Assembly: GCA_002869695.1 (NCBI GenBank)
Contig: PKUD01000170.1
Span: 1 to 58,900, forward strand
Source: Desulfuromonas sp.
Lineage (GTDB): Bacteria; Desulfobacterota; Desulfuromonadia; Desulfuromonadales; Geopsychrobacteraceae
Length of the DNA stretch: 58,900 nucleotides
Direction of reading: 5' to 3'
The notes under the pieces: model-generated
Databases searched by the model: none
Seen by the model: the letters and a program-made list of their open reading frames with translations, nothing else
Told to the model about the DNA's origin: nothing
In this document: piece by piece, positions 25,069 through 34,044 of the stretch
Layout of the letters: each line of letters begins with the position of its first letter
Position numbering within the stretch: position 1 is the stretch's first letter
Translations under genes and position numbers: made by a program

Positions 25069-25692
25069 ATGAAGCGTTTTCGTGTCACATTACTGGTTGT
25101 CTGTCTCGTCCTCGGCTGGCTGGGCTACAGTGATCTCTCGCTTTACCTGCGCAACCCTGCCCCCCATGCCATCTCAATCGATGAGCTTTCCACGAATGGC
25201 GCGCCCCGCGAGTGGCTCAGTATAGATGGCGGCTACCAGGACCTGCTCCAGGCGATCAACATGAGTGGGACCATGGAGATCGATGCCTTTCTGGTCCCGC
25301 TTAAAAGCACACCTGAAAGTGATCAGCTGCTGGTCTGGTTTGAGACCCGCGATCCTCAGATTATCGGCGCACTGAAGACCTATTATTTCAAACTGGATCA
25401 AGAAGACCAACGGAATCGCTTTGTCGAAGAGAATCGGCAGCTGTTTTTCGGCAGAAGGGATTTGCAAGGGTTGACAGCCAGCAACCTGATTGCCGACTCC
25501 AATCAGACGAAACTGGAAAAGCTGCTGACGGAAATGGGGGTTCCGGTTTCCGAACGGATTATCTTCATCAGCGAAGGGAAACAGCCGGCCTCCACCAGAG
25601 GATTTTTCTTTTTCGCCATGGCCCTGCTGGGGATAGGCAAATTGCTCTTCGATCTGCTGAGAAACCCGGCGGCAGCTAAAGGCGGCAAATAG
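25069..25692 (+). CDS. Unknown protein with a membrane segment at each end
   Basis: A 207-residue protein with a hydrophobic N-terminus (residues 5-24), a soluble middle, and another membrane segment near 177-195 followed by a basic tail ending AAAKGGK. The middle contains EIDAFLVPLKSTPESDQLLVWF-like strand sequence and a helix EKLLTEMGVPVSERIIFI. This gives two anchors with about 150 residues between them on one side of the membrane. I recognise no family. AAGGACAGGAAG precedes the ATG. It is separated from the symporter by a strong terminator, so probably has its own promoter, not identified. Confidence 0.55.
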   Translation: MKRFRVTLLVVCLVLGWLGYSDLSLYLRNPAPHAISIDELSTNGAPREWLSIDGGYQDLLQAINMSGTMEIDAFLVPLKSTPESDQLLVWFETRDPQIIGALKTYYFKLDQEDQRNRFVEENRQLFFGRRDLQGLTASNLIADSNQTKLEKLLTEMGVPVSERIIFISEGKQPASTRGFFFFAMALLGIGKLLFDLLRNPAAAKGGK

Positions 25693-25730
25693 ATCAGATC
25701 GGCCGATATAAAACACCGGCCGACCTGATC
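25692..25730. terminator. Hairpin between convergent genes
   Basis: GATCAG and TCGGCCG (25692-25705, one mismatch between them) pair with CGGCCGA and CTGATC (25717-25730). There is no T-run on either side, so it may act as a weak bidirectional terminator between the unknown membrane gene and the aminotransferase. Confidence 0.45.
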
Positions 25731-25745
25731 AGTAGCGAGAGATCG

Positions 25746-27032
25746 TTACCCCAGCCATTCAACCAGTTGATCGATAGCGGTTAAGACCTTACCGCAGTAC
25801 TCTCGCAAGAATGCTTCGTCAACCTCTTCACCTGCTGGCAACTGTTCAACCGCTGCCAACGCCCGAGCTCCGTCAAAGTCGACAAAAGCCATTCGTGCTG
25901 TCAACTCGTTCTCCGGTCGCCCGAAGGAAGACCCGGGAAGAATCGCGACTCCCGTTTCATCAAGCAGCTTCTTACACAGTTCTTCACCGCCGGAGATCCC
26001 CTTACTCTTTAACGACTCCCGCAGCGGTTCAAAATCGGGAAATATGTAAAATGCGCCTTCAGGCTTGGCAACCGTAACGCCGACAGCGCCAAGTGTTGCC
26101 CAGATCCACTCTGCCAGCCCCTTCAATATTTTCCTGGAACAGACCAGGTACCGCTCTAACTCAACTCCGCCCCGGAAGGCACTGATCGCCGCATATTGGA
26201 TCGGCGCACTGGTCGCGGTAAAAGTTTCGCTGGCAACCACAGCCATCGAATCACGTAACCAAGTCAGAGTAGAAGGGAAAGCAAAAGTCCCAAGTCGCCA
26301 CCCTCCGGCACCAGCCCACTTACTCAGGCCACTGGCGATGATGGTCCCTTCAGGATAATAACGGGCAATCGACTGGTGATTCCCTTTGAAGTTCAACTCA
26401 CCATAGATTTCATCGGAGAGCAGGATAATCTTGTATTTTCTGGCAACTTCAGCCAGGGCCTTAAGCTGTTCTGCAGAATAGGTACAGCCGGTCGGATTGT
26501 TCGGATAATTGAGGATAACGATCCGCGGTTTGGTCGGATCAGCGCTGCATAACCGATCCAGTTCTTCAGGAGTCAGCAGCCAGTTATTGCACTCTTCAGT
26601 TTTCAGCCAGCGCACGTGCCGGCCGATAATATGCGCCTGCGGGGCGTAGGACACCCAGCTTGGCGTCGGTATCACCAGATCTCCATAATAGACAAGCTGC
26701 AGGATGAACATCAGCTCTTTTGAGCCAGGTCCAATCAACACATTATCTCCTGTAATAGCAAGACTCTGTGTTCTTCTGTAATAGTCAGCTACGGCGTCAC
26801 AGAGAGCAGGCAGCCCCTTGACAGGCAGGTAATCCTTCTGGTGAGCATTCGCCTGAAGTTCCTTGACAATTGGCATAGGCACAGGGAACGGTGATTGACC
26901 CAGACCCAGCTTATAGACCTGCTTTCCCTGACGCTTCAGGAGGTTACTTTTTTCGTTGATTCCAAGTGTTGCAGAGACCGGCAGGCCCCTGACATTCAGG
27001 TTCAGATGAACCTCGTGTTGCCCATTCGCCAT
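25746..27032 (-). CDS. PLP-dependent class I/II aminotransferase
   Basis: A 428-residue fold-type I aminotransferase. Recognisable parts are GLGQSPFPVP (43-52), DYLPVKGLPALCDAVADYYR (68-87), the NYPNNPTG box (175-182), Asp207 of LLSDEIYG that contacts the pyridine nitrogen, the PLP lysine Lys238 in SGLSKWAGAGGWRLG, and Arg246. It is near aspartate/alanine aminotransferases but has a longer N-terminus and C-terminal insertion, so the amino donor is uncertain. ATG 27032 was chosen since AAGGAG lies nine bases before it; the frame is open 66 bases further. A perfect dyad lies about 45 bases upstream. It appears to be transcribed alone. Confidence 0.88.
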   Translation of the reverse strand: MANGQHEVHLNLNVRGLPVSATLGINEKSNLLKRQGKQVYKLGLGQSPFPVPMPIVKELQANAHQKDYLPVKGLPALCDAVADYYRRTQSLAITGDNVLIGPGSKELMFILQLVYYGDLVIPTPSWVSYAPQAHIIGRHVRWLKTEECNNWLLTPEELDRLCSADPTKPRIVILNYPNNPTGCTYSAEQLKALAEVARKYKIILLSDEIYGELNFKGNHQSIARYYPEGTIIASGLSKWAGAGGWRLGTFAFPSTLTWLRDSMAVVASETFTATSAPIQYAAISAFRGGVELERYLVCSRKILKGLAEWIWATLGAVGVTVAKPEGAFYIFPDFEPLRESLKSKGISGGEELCKKLLDETGVAILPGSSFGRPENELTARMAFVDFDGARALAAVEQLPAGEEVDEAFLREYCGKVLTAIDQLVEWLG

Positions 27033-27075
27033 GTCTTTTTTCTCCTTACGTATCAGGCTGGTTAAATAAGACAAA

Positions 27076-27104
27076 TCTTGAATGTCGAATGTCGACATTC
27101 AAGA
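27076..27104. promoter_or_regulatory. Perfect 13-bp inverted repeat, candidate operator
   Basis: TCTTGAATGTCGA (27076-27088) and TCGACATTCAAGA (27092-27104) are exact reverse complements separated by ATG. The 3-base spacer is short for an RNA hairpin and fits a dimeric regulator. On the minus strand it sits 44-72 bases upstream of the aminotransferase start, and TTGAAT inside it lies 17 bases from AAGATT, a weak promoter pair that the site would cover. Confidence 0.6.
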
Positions 27105-27193
27105 AGAATATAAAAACATTTATCTGCTTATGCAATAAATAACTGGATATCTCACTTCTTTTAACTGCCCGAACGGGCGAGACAGGGATAAAG

Positions 27194-27220
27194 AAAAAAG
27201 GCCGGGAATCCCGACCTTTT
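27194..27220 (-). terminator. Rho-independent terminator after small zinc ribbon
   Basis: GGCCGGGA (27200-27207) pairs with TCCCGACC (27209-27216), with one wobble. On the minus strand it is followed by a run of six T (27199-27194). It lies 32 bases downstream of the zinc-ribbon stop and isolates it from the aminotransferase. The plus-strand side has TTTTCTT and may also function. Confidence 0.75.
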
Positions 27221-27251
27221 CTTAAAACATTCACCTGAAACAGATTATACT

Positions 27252-27407
27252 TCAGCCGATCGACTCGCCACTACTTTTTGCCCGATTTGCCAGAATCGTA
27301 GCATCCAGTACTTCTCCGCAGGAAGAGCATTTCCAGGCATCGAAAGTACGAACGAAAACATAGTATTTCTCGGAATACATACGGCCTTTACATTTGGGAC
27401 ACCTCAT
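27252..27407 (-). CDS. Small zinc-ribbon protein
   Basis: A 51-residue protein starting MRCPKCKGRMYSEKYYVFV, with two CxxC pairs: Cys3/Cys6 and Cys27/Cys30 (KCSSCGEV). This is a classical four-cysteine zinc ribbon. Aromatic strand residues between the pairs (YYVFVRTFDAWK) support a folded two-knuckle domain. GGAGG lies five bases before ATG 27407, and a good terminator follows, so it is a complete transcription unit. Its function is unknown; such ribbons often bind nucleic acids or act as adaptors. It is too short for usual ORF cut-offs. Confidence 0.75.
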   Translation of the reverse strand: MRCPKCKGRMYSEKYYVFVRTFDAWKCSSCGEVLDATILANRAKSSGESIG

Positions 27408-27572
27408 GTTTGCCTCCATCAGTCCATGTCAGAACAAAGGGGGTACAGTGTGCGCATCTGTCTCATCTACACACTACTACATGAGGCGTGCCAATCTGAC
27501 CTGCCACCAGATTATTTTTAATCCACAACCAGCGATTAAGATTTTATCTCTAATTTTCAGGGGGTTCCAATC

Positions 27573-28124
27573 CTAAAAAAACGATTTCCAGCGATTGATG
27601 CGGCCCGGTCCAATCCCTTTAACTCGGCGGAGCCGTTCAAATCGACCAAAGTCGCCATTATTTTGACGATCTTCCACAATGACTGCAGCCAGCCGCTCTC
27701 CGACCCCAGGCAGGTACTCCCAGTCACTCACTGTCATCCGATCCGGGTGCAACGGAATATTAAGAACGACACGTTGTGCGGCAGACATCCAACCTCTGGA
27801 ATAGTCGACGACTGTACCATCAACGACCCTTAAAACAAGCCTTTCACCACTTTCCAGCAGAGGCTGCTGCTGCAGTTTATCGTACAGAGATGCAGCAACG
27901 GAAAGGCCCGTCATATTAATGACGCCTAGCGTACTAGAATCGTCAGAAATTTGATACACGCCCGCCTGCGGCCAGTTACCTTCAAGAACGACCTTAACAG
28001 CCGGGGAATGTTCCACAAAAAAAGCCGGCACGTCCTGTTTTGACAAGACATGCCGACCAATATCGTACCCCAGGAAAGCGAGCAGCAGCAGTACCAGCAG
28101 AGCAACCCCCGGCCGGGACGCCAT
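27573..28124 (-). CDS. Membrane-anchored helix-hairpin-helix (ComEA-like) protein
   Basis: A 183-residue protein with one N-terminal membrane segment (about residues 7-22), a poorly conserved extracellular middle, and a C-terminal helix-hairpin-helix pair: DWEYLPGVGERLAAVIVEDR and RRVKGIGPGRINRW. This resembles ComEA, the periplasmic DNA receptor of transformation, which also has a single anchor and C-terminal HhH motifs; the middle portion is longer than in ComEA. ATG 28124 begins one base after the cimA stop and uses the GGGAG within the cimA end. The position behind lysC-cimA suggests transcription with amino-acid genes rather than a dedicated competence operon. Confidence 0.72.
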   Translation of the reverse strand: MASRPGVALLVLLLLAFLGYDIGRHVLSKQDVPAFFVEHSPAVKVVLEGNWPQAGVYQISDDSSTLGVINMTGLSVAASLYDKLQQQPLLESGERLVLRVVDGTVVDYSRGWMSAAQRVVLNIPLHPDRMTVSDWEYLPGVGERLAAVIVEDRQNNGDFGRFERLRRVKGIGPGRINRWKSFF

Positions 28125-28125
28125 G

Positions 28126-29703
28126 TTACTCCCTGCCCTCCTCGTCCTTAAGCAGTTTGAACTGAAACGCATCGATCAGCGCACGATAAGAGGCATCTAT
28201 AATATTCTCACTCACCCCCACCGTCCCCCAACGGCTGTCATGATCGCCGGACTCAACCAGAACCCGGGTTACCGATTCAGTCCCCTTGCCAGCCGGAAGA
28301 ACCCGGACCTTGTAATCAAACAGACGCATCTCACCGATTTTCGGATAGAAGTTGGTCAGTCCCTTGCGCAGCGCCTTATCCAGGGCATCAACCGGCCCAT
28401 GCCCATCGGCAGCAATGTGCTCGATCTTACCGCCGACCTTGACCTTAACCGTCGCTTCGGAAAACGGCAGTTGGTCTCCTGAGCGAAGAGTGTCAATCAC
28501 CCTGAACGCATCCACCGAGAAATAGTGCTTGACCGTACCCATCGCTTTACGCATCAGCAATTCAAATGATGCTTCTGCTCCCTCGAACTGATAGCCCTGA
28601 TTCTCAAGATTTTTGATATCCTCAAGGATCTCCAGGGTCACCGGGTCTTTACTGTCAAGTTCGATCCCACATTCTTCCGCCTTGACCAGGATATTGGACC
28701 GGCCTGAGAGATCGGACACCAGGACACGGGTGGTATTCCCGACCAGTTCCGGACGGATATGCTCGTAGGTCTCAGGATGGCGCTGAATCGCTGAGACATG
28801 CACACCGCCCTTGTGTGCGAATGCCGAATTTCCGACGTAGGCCGCATGCTTGTTCGGTATCAGGTTGGCCAGTTCATAAACAGAGCGGGACACCCGTCGC
28901 AGTGTGGTCATCCCCTCATCGCTGATACACTCCTTGTCCATCTTGAGTTTCAGTGCAGGAATAATCGAGCAGAGGTTGGCGTTACCACAGCGCTCACCGA
29001 AACCATTAATCGTTCCCTGCACATGGACAGCGCCATGCTCCACGGCAATCAGTGAATTGGCAACCGCACAATCACTGTCATTATGGGCATGGATACCGAT
29101 CGGAGTGCTGACCTGCTGCTTCACTCGATCTATGATCTCTGCAATTTTGCTCGGCAGGTTGCCCCCGTTGGTATCACACAGAACAATGCAATCGACATTT
29201 GCCTCTGCTGCGGCCTGTAGGGTCTTGATTGCGTACTCGGGATTGGCGCGGTAGCCATCGAAAAAATGCTCCGCATCGTAGATGACCTCACCAACCCGCT
29301 CTTTGAGATAGGCAAGAGAGTCGTGTATCAGTTCCAGGTTCTCTTCCAGGCTGATACGAAGCGCTTCATGTACATGAAAATCCCACGTCTTACCGAAAAT
29401 CGTTACAACCTCAGCGTCCGACTGGATAAGTGTCTGGATATTTTCATCCTGATCCGGGGTCAGCTTGGCACGGCGTGTCGAGCCGAATGCGGCAATCTTG
29501 GCATGAGCCAGGGTCTCATGCTTGATTTCCTCGAAAAAAGCGATGTCTTTCGGGTTCGACCCCGGCCATCCCCCTTCGATATAATCGATCCCCAGTTCGT
29601 CAAGGCGTTTGGCAATCCGCACCTTGTCCTGCACCAGGAAAGAGATGTCCTCAGCCTGGGTTCCATCCCTCAGTGTCGTGTCATACAGTCGTATCTGACT
29701 CAT
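28126..29703 (-). CDS. cimA: (R)-citramalate synthase
   Basis: A 525-residue member of the DRE-TIM metallolyase family that condenses pyruvate and acetyl-CoA to citramalate, the first step of threonine-independent isoleucine synthesis. The start has [17 protein letters not shown] (6-22), followed by [26 protein letters not shown] with the metal-binding histidines, [15 protein letters not shown], and a LeuA dimer (allosteric) domain over the last 130 residues. The EGGWPGSNP form is typical of the CimA2/long type rather than isopropylmalate synthase. It lies 27 bases downstream of lysC, so aspartate-family and isoleucine synthesis are co-transcribed. The citramalate route to isoleucine is well known in Geobacter. 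Confidence 0.93.
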   Translation of the reverse strand: MSQIRLYDTTLRDGTQAEDISFLVQDKVRIAKRLDELGIDYIEGGWPGSNPKDIAFFEEIKHETLAHAKIAAFGSTRRAKLTPDQDENIQTLIQSDAEVVTIFGKTWDFHVHEALRISLEENLELIHDSLAYLKERVGEVIYDAEHFFDGYRANPEYAIKTLQAAAEANVDCIVLCDTNGGNLPSKIAEIIDRVKQQVSTPIGIHAHNDSDCAVANSLIAVEHGAVHVQGTINGFGERCGNANLCSIIPALKLKMDKECISDEGMTTLRRVSRSVYELANLIPNKHAAYVGNSAFAHKGGVHVSAIQRHPETYEHIRPELVGNTTRVLVSDLSGRSNILVKAEECGIELDSKDPVTLEILEDIKNLENQGYQFEGAEASFELLMRKAMGTVKHYFSVDAFRVIDTLRSGDQLPFSEATVKVKVGGKIEHIAADGHGPVDALDKALRKGLTNFYPKIGEMRLFDYKVRVLPAGKGTESVTRVLVESGDHDSRWGTVGVSENIIDASYRALIDAFQFKLLKDEEGRE

Positions 29704-29730
29704 TGCATTAAATCCTTCCGCTACGCAGGG

Positions 29731-30963
29731 TTATTCCTCGTCATCAGTCTCCAGGCTCAGACCGAACGCCTCATGCAGGACGCGTACGGCCAACTCGGTA
29801 TACTTTGCGTCAATCACACATGAGACCTTGATCTCACTGGTTGAGATCATCTGGATATTGACCCTTTCCTGAGCCAGCGTCTGAAACATCTTGCTGGCAA
29901 TGCCCGAGTGAGAGCGCATACCGACCCCGATGATCGAAATCTTGGCAATAGAATCGTCACTACTGACACCTCGGGCGCCAATTTCCTTAGCGACTTCTTC
30001 AACAATCTTCAGCGCCTTTTTGAAGTCCGCCTTGGGTACGGTAAATGTCATGTCCGTCGCGCCGTCACTGGAAACGTTCTGGATGATCATATCGACGGTT
30101 ATGTTGGCATGGGACAGCGGAGAGAATATCTGCGCCGCAATCCCGGGATGGTCAGGAACACCGAAAATACTTATTTTTGTCTCGTCTTTATTGAACGCAA
30201 TACCTGAAACCAATACGGTTTCCATCTCTTCATCCTCCTTCATGACCAGAGTCCCCGGTTTATCGTCAAAGCTTGACCGAACGTGGATAACCACGCCATA
30301 CTTTTTAGCGAATTCAACACTGCGGATTTGTAGAACCTTGGCCCCGAGCGATGCCATTTCCAACATCTCTTCGTATGAAATCTTCTCGATTTTACGAGCT
30401 GCCGGGACCATCCGCGGATCGGTTGTGTAGACGCCGTCAACGTCCGTATAGATTTCACAGACATCGGCCTTAAGAGCCGCTGCAACTGCCACAGCGGAGG
30501 TATCAGAGCCACCACGTCCCAGCGTTGTCACATTGCCGTCGGCATCAATACCCTGAAATCCGGCAACGATGACTATCGTCCCATTCTTCAGGTCTTCCCG
30601 TATTTTCTTGTCTTCAATCGCCTTTATACGGGCCTTGGCATGAGCGTTGTCGGTCAGCATGGGAATCTGCGAACCGAGATAACTCTTGGCATTGTATCCC
30701 ATCGACTGAAGACACATCGACAACAGAGCAATGGTTACCTGTTCACCCGTGGAGACCAGCACATCATATTCACGATCACTGGGAAATTCGCACATCTCAT
30801 TGGCAAGTGCGACCAGCCGATTGGTTTCCCCCGCCATTGCGGAAACCACCACGACCACGTCATTACCGTCATCATAGGTTCTGGCCACCCGACTCGCGAC
30901 GTTGCGAATCCTCTCTATCGTGCCAACCGACGTGCCACCATACTTCTGTACTACCAGGGACAT
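29731..30963 (-). CDS. lysC: Aspartate kinase
   Basis: A 410-residue monofunctional aspartokinase, first step of lysine, threonine and methionine synthesis. The kinase domain begins [10 protein letters not shown] (5-14) and contains [36 protein letters not shown] and the [12 protein letters not shown] block. Two ACT domains at the C-terminus ([17 protein letters not shown] and [19 protein letters not shown]) should provide feedback regulation. ATG 30963 was chosen: GAGGAGGAA lies shortly before it and KYGGTSVG is at the expected distance. The 215 bases upstream (to tsaE) hold a terminator-like hairpin but no gene. It heads the operon lysC-cimA-HhH. Confidence 0.95.
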   Translation of the reverse strand: MSLVVQKYGGTSVGTIERIRNVASRVARTYDDGNDVVVVVSAMAGETNRLVALANEMCEFPSDREYDVLVSTGEQVTIALLSMCLQSMGYNAKSYLGSQIPMLTDNAHAKARIKAIEDKKIREDLKNGTIVIVAGFQGIDADGNVTTLGRGGSDTSAVAVAAALKADVCEIYTDVDGVYTTDPRMVPAARKIEKISYEEMLEMASLGAKVLQIRSVEFAKKYGVVIHVRSSFDDKPGTLVMKEDEEMETVLVSGIAFNKDETKISIFGVPDHPGIAAQIFSPLSHANITVDMIIQNVSSDGATDMTFTVPKADFKKALKIVEEVAKEIGARGVSSDDSIAKISIIGVGMRSHSGIASKMFQTLAQERVNIQMISTSEIKVSCVIDAKYTELAVRVLHEAFGLSLETDDEE

Positions 30964-31119
30964 AGAGTTCTGTTCCTCCTCGGATATAACCTGAAAATAT
31001 GAACACCCTGTAACACTTGAAAACTGACAGCGACCGACTCGGCTAAGGTCCGGCCGCAACGGCCCGAAAACGCTCTCAGTCGCTTCAACAATACTAGGAA
31101 ATGCCTTTAATAACAGGAA

Positions 31120-31154
31120 TTTCTGCGCGGGTCAAAAGTTTTCCCACGCAGAAA
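31120..31154 (-). terminator. Imperfect hairpin downstream of tsaE
   Basis: TTTCTGCG plus GGG (31120-31131) pairs with CCC plus CGCAGAAA (31143-31154), one base unpaired on each arm. On the minus strand it follows the tsaE stop by 24 bases, with a modest T-rich tail, and ends the long housekeeping cluster. Confidence 0.5.
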
Positions 31155-31178
31155 GGAGTTTACCAGACAGCAACCCGT

Positions 31179-31652
31179 TCAACTGACCTCGGTCGCCAGT
31201 CGTTGCAGGAATACCTGACAGCTCCCGCCCCGAGCCTCAAAATCAATCAGCCGCTGATTTTCACCCTGGCGGGTCAACCGCACAAGCAGTCGGTCAAAAC
31301 CACGGTCTTCAAGCCGCTCCGGCCATTCAACCAACGACACCCCTGAACCATGGGCAAACTCGTCAAAACCAAGCTCGATCAACTCGTCCGGGTCGGAGAG
31401 CCGATACAGATCGAAGTGATAGAGATCCAACCTGGCCGGATAATGATTCATCAGGGTAAAGGTCGGGCTGGTCACTGGAACGTGCTCGGGAACCCCCAGC
31501 CCGCGGGCTATGCCACGCGCCAGGACCGATTTCCCGGTTCCCAGGTCCCCCTGCAGGAGCAGCAGTACAGGCTCTTCAATCAACTGACCGATTGTTCTGC
31601 CAAGAGTCTGGGTCTCTATTTCCGATGCCGTTGTCGTCGTCCATGCGAGCAC
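31179..31652 (-). CDS. tsaE: tRNA t6A synthesis ATPase TsaE
   Basis: A 157-residue P-loop ATPase required, with TsaB, TsaC and TsaD, for N6-threonylcarbamoyladenosine at tRNA position 37. The Walker A motif is LQGDLGTGKSVLARGIARGLG (Gly35 to Ser42 core), followed by VTSPTFTLMNHYP, LDLYHFDLYRLSDPDELIELGF and LVEWPERLE, all diagnostic. The start is GTG 31652, and the CBS gene ends just three bases upstream. It is the last gene of the tilS-to-tsaE cluster. TilS and TsaE both act on tRNA anticodon-loop modification, but that is coincidence of housekeeping clustering as far as can be told. Confidence 0.93.
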   Translation of the reverse strand: MLAWTTTTASEIETQTLGRTIGQLIEEPVLLLLQGDLGTGKSVLARGIARGLGVPEHVPVTSPTFTLMNHYPARLDLYHFDLYRLSDPDELIELGFDEFAHGSGVSLVEWPERLEDRGFDRLLVRLTRQGENQRLIDFEARGGSCQVFLQRLATEVS

Positions 31653-31655
31653 AAA

Positions 31656-32102
31656 CTACTCCGCAGCCCGGATCAGATCGAGGCGGGCTACGACACCGAC
31701 CATTTTACCTTCATCCAGCACCGGAATCAGGTGTGCCTTGTTGGCCGTCATCAATCCGGCAATTTCTCGCACAGTCGCATCAGGAGAACAGGTAACTGGA
31801 TGTCTATTGCAGATTTCACTGACCATCTGTGCTGTCACCCGATCAACTTCCTGCCGGAAACGTTTTTCACTGTCCAGGTAAAAGACACCATCAAAAAAAG
31901 CCATAACTGTCGGAATATGCAGAGGCTTCTGTTGCTCGATCAAATCCGTTTCACTGACGACCCCTTGCAGGAGGCCCTCGGCATCGACAACCGGCATGGT
32001 ACTGACTCCGGTCTCGACAAACTTACGGGCAAGATCCTTGAGGCTGGTTTCCAGGGTGACACTGATAATCTCCCTGGTCATAATATCACGGGCTTTAAGC
32101 AT
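31656..32102 (-). CDS. CBS-domain protein
   Basis: A 148-residue protein made of a pair of CBS domains: KARDIMTREIISVTLETSL through VVSETDLIEQ, and then MVSEICNRHPVTCSPDATVREI through GVVARLDLIRA. The pair would form one Bateman module that binds adenosine nucleotides and works as an energy sensor. A helical insert of about 30 residues (FFDGVFYLDSEKRFRQEVD) lies between the two. ATG 32102 was chosen because GGAGG lies five bases before it; two upstream in-frame ATGs lack such a site. It overlaps the end of nnr by 8 bases. Its regulated partner is unknown. Confidence 0.88.
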   Translation of the reverse strand: MLKARDIMTREIISVTLETSLKDLARKFVETGVSTMPVVDAEGLLQGVVSETDLIEQQKPLHIPTVMAFFDGVFYLDSEKRFRQEVDRVTAQMVSEICNRHPVTCSPDATVREIAGLMTANKAHLIPVLDEGKMVGVVARLDLIRAAE

Positions 32103-33657
32103 CTTGACCTCCATCGCTAAGCTGCTTGCGAACAATCGGCAGGAATGCCATCAGGTCACCGGCCTTCAGTCCGGCATCTCCCTGTTCTTCCGCTAGGCAA
32201 TCGGCCGCCATACCATGCATAAAGCAGCCCAGGCAGGCTGCCTCATAGCTGTCCAGACCTTGCGCCAGCAGGCCGCCGATTAGCCCGGTCAGGACATCGC
32301 CACTCCCGCCACTGGCCAAGCCGACGTTGCCGCTGCCGTTGATGCTGACCCGGCCATCAGGGGCCGCAATCAGGGTCCGTGCACCCTTCAGGACCATCAC
32401 CACGCCGAACTCGCCAGCAAATTCGCGGGCAATCCGGAACCGGTCTGCCTCAATTTCAGCAACCCCAAGGCCGGTCAGTCTCGCCATCTCCCCGGGGTGT
32501 GGGGTCAACACGGTTGCACCACTTTTCCGCTCAAAAAGGGTTTCCGCATGACCTTCCAGGGCATTTAACGCATCAGCATCGGCGACAATCGGAAGATCGC
32601 ATTCGGTCAGCACCCGGCGCACCAGACGGCCGACCTGCACACCCTGCCCAAGCCCTGGTCCGATCGCCACGGCGCTGCGTCCTGTCAACAGTAACTGCAA
32701 CTCCGGCCAGCAGGTTTCGGCCAGGCAACCACCACTGTCGGCCAGCGGGGCGGTCATTGCTTCAGTCAATTTCAATTCCAGAATATCATGGACGGCTGCA
32801 GGGCATGCGACCGTGGTCAGGCCACAGCCGCTCCTGACGGCAGCATCTCCAGCCAATGCCGCTGCACCTGTTTTTCCGGTCGAACCCGCGACAACCAGCA
32901 GATGACCGAAATTTCCCTTGTGTCCGCCAATCGGTCTTTGCGGCAGGAGTTTGGCGGCATCAGCCCGGTCAAACAGTCGGCACTCGGGCTCTTCCGCAAC
33001 ATGACAAAGAGACGGGATTCCTATCTCGACCACTTTTATTTTGCCGACCCTGGCAGCTCCTGGCCAGCTGCCGTGGCCGACCTTGGCATGATCAAAGGTT
33101 ACGGTCAGGTCTGCTGAAACTGCGGTTCCAAGGATTTGACCAGTGGAACCATCGATCCCGGACGGGATATCGATTGCCAGCACCGGGCAAGAGCAGCTGT
33201 TGAGAAAATCGATCGCCTCGGCATAAAGTCCGCGGACCGCTGAGGTCAAACCGGTCCCGAGCAAGGCATCCACCAGCAAAGTTGGATCCGCTGATGCAAC
33301 CTTTTTTGCCAGCTCGGCCGAGGTGGTGACAAAATCGACGTCGCCACCCATCCGCTGCAGGACCTTGAGCATGACGGCAGCATCTCCACTGACTTCAGCT
33401 GACTCGGCCAGAACCAGGGTTTGTACCTGCCAACCGCGGTCAATGAGGCCGCGCGCCACGACATAGCCGTCGCCACCATTATTCCCCTTGCCGGCCAGAA
33501 TCAGCGCCGGCCCCGGAAAGAGGTTGGAAAACTCCGTGCAGAGTTCAGCGACTGTGGCCCGGCCGGCATTTTCCATCAACACGACACCGGGAATCCCCAG
33601 TTCATCAATCGCTCTTCGGTCGGCCTGTTGCATCTGTTCTGCACTGATCAGTCGCAT
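32095..33657 (-). CDS. nnr: Bifunctional NAD(P)H-hydrate epimerase / dehydratase
   Basis: A 520-residue two-domain repair enzyme. The N-terminal YjeF_N epimerase domain (to about 215) has ISAEQMQQADRRAIDELGI and ILAGKGNNGGDGYVVARGL. The C-terminal ADP/ATP-dependent dehydratase domain, ribokinase-like, starts near 230 and includes GGHKGNFGHLLVVAGS, TGKTGAAAL, ATVLTPHPGEMARL and the catalytic SGGSGDVLTGLIGGLLAQG. Together they restore NAD(P)H from its hydrated R and S forms. ATG 33657 follows GGAGGG; its start overlaps the acpS stop in an ATGA-like arrangement, so translation is coupled. Confidence 0.95.
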   Translation of the reverse strand: MRLISAEQMQQADRRAIDELGIPGVVLMENAGRATVAELCTEFSNLFPGPALILAGKGNNGGDGYVVARGLIDRGWQVQTLVLAESAEVSGDAAVMLKVLQRMGGDVDFVTTSAELAKKVASADPTLLVDALLGTGLTSAVRGLYAEAIDFLNSCSCPVLAIDIPSGIDGSTGQILGTAVSADLTVTFDHAKVGHGSWPGAARVGKIKVVEIGIPSLCHVAEEPECRLFDRADAAKLLPQRPIGGHKGNFGHLLVVAGSTGKTGAAALAGDAAVRSGCGLTTVACPAAVHDILELKLTEAMTAPLADSGGCLAETCWPELQLLLTGRSAVAIGPGLGQGVQVGRLVRRVLTECDLPIVADADALNALEGHAETLFERKSGATVLTPHPGEMARLTGLGVAEIEADRFRIAREFAGEFGVVMVLKGARTLIAAPDGRVSINGSGNVGLASGGSGDVLTGLIGGLLAQGLDSYEAACLGCFMHGMAADCLAEEQGDAGLKAGDLMAFLPIVRKQLSDGGQDA

Positions 33658-34037
33658 CAACCCTCCAGCACTACCGTCGCAACCCCGTAAAGTCCGTCAT
33701 GGCTATAGGACAGGTGAGTCTGACTGCCGCCTCGCTCAAGCAGCAACTCCGCAGCGCGGCCGCTGAGATGCAGCGACGGACAGCCGAGGTCATCCCGCAC
33801 AACACTGATATCCTGCCAGCGAATCCCCATCCGCAGCCCCGTCCCCAGCGCCTTGAGATATGCCTCCTTGGCAGCAAAACGGACCGCTAAATGGGGAGCC
33901 GGGAAGCGTTTACTGAGAGAGTACTCCTGCTCCTCGGCAGTGAATATCCGTTCGATTACCGCCTTACTCTCCCTTTCAAGCAACCGCTGAAACCGTTCGA
34001 TCCGGGCCAGGTCGACTCCAATACCGATCACCGCCAT
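33657..34037 (-). CDS. acpS: Holo-[acyl-carrier-protein] synthase
   Basis: A 126-residue AcpS-type phosphopantetheinyl transferase, which activates acyl carrier protein. The two magnesium-binding motifs are GIGVDLARIERF near the N-terminus (Asp9) and RFAAKEAYLKALGTGL about 45 residues later (Glu57 region). SYSHDGLYGVATVVLE ends the protein. Length and both motifs are normal for AcpS. It lies between pdxJ, 7 bases upstream, and nnr, an arrangement common across proteobacteria (pdxJ-acpS). Confidence 0.95.
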   Translation of the reverse strand: MAVIGIGVDLARIERFQRLLERESKAVIERIFTAEEQEYSLSKRFPAPHLAVRFAAKEAYLKALGTGLRMGIRWQDISVVRDDLGCPSLHLSGRAAELLLERGGSQTHLSYSHDGLYGVATVVLEG

Positions 34038-34044
34038 CTGCCGT

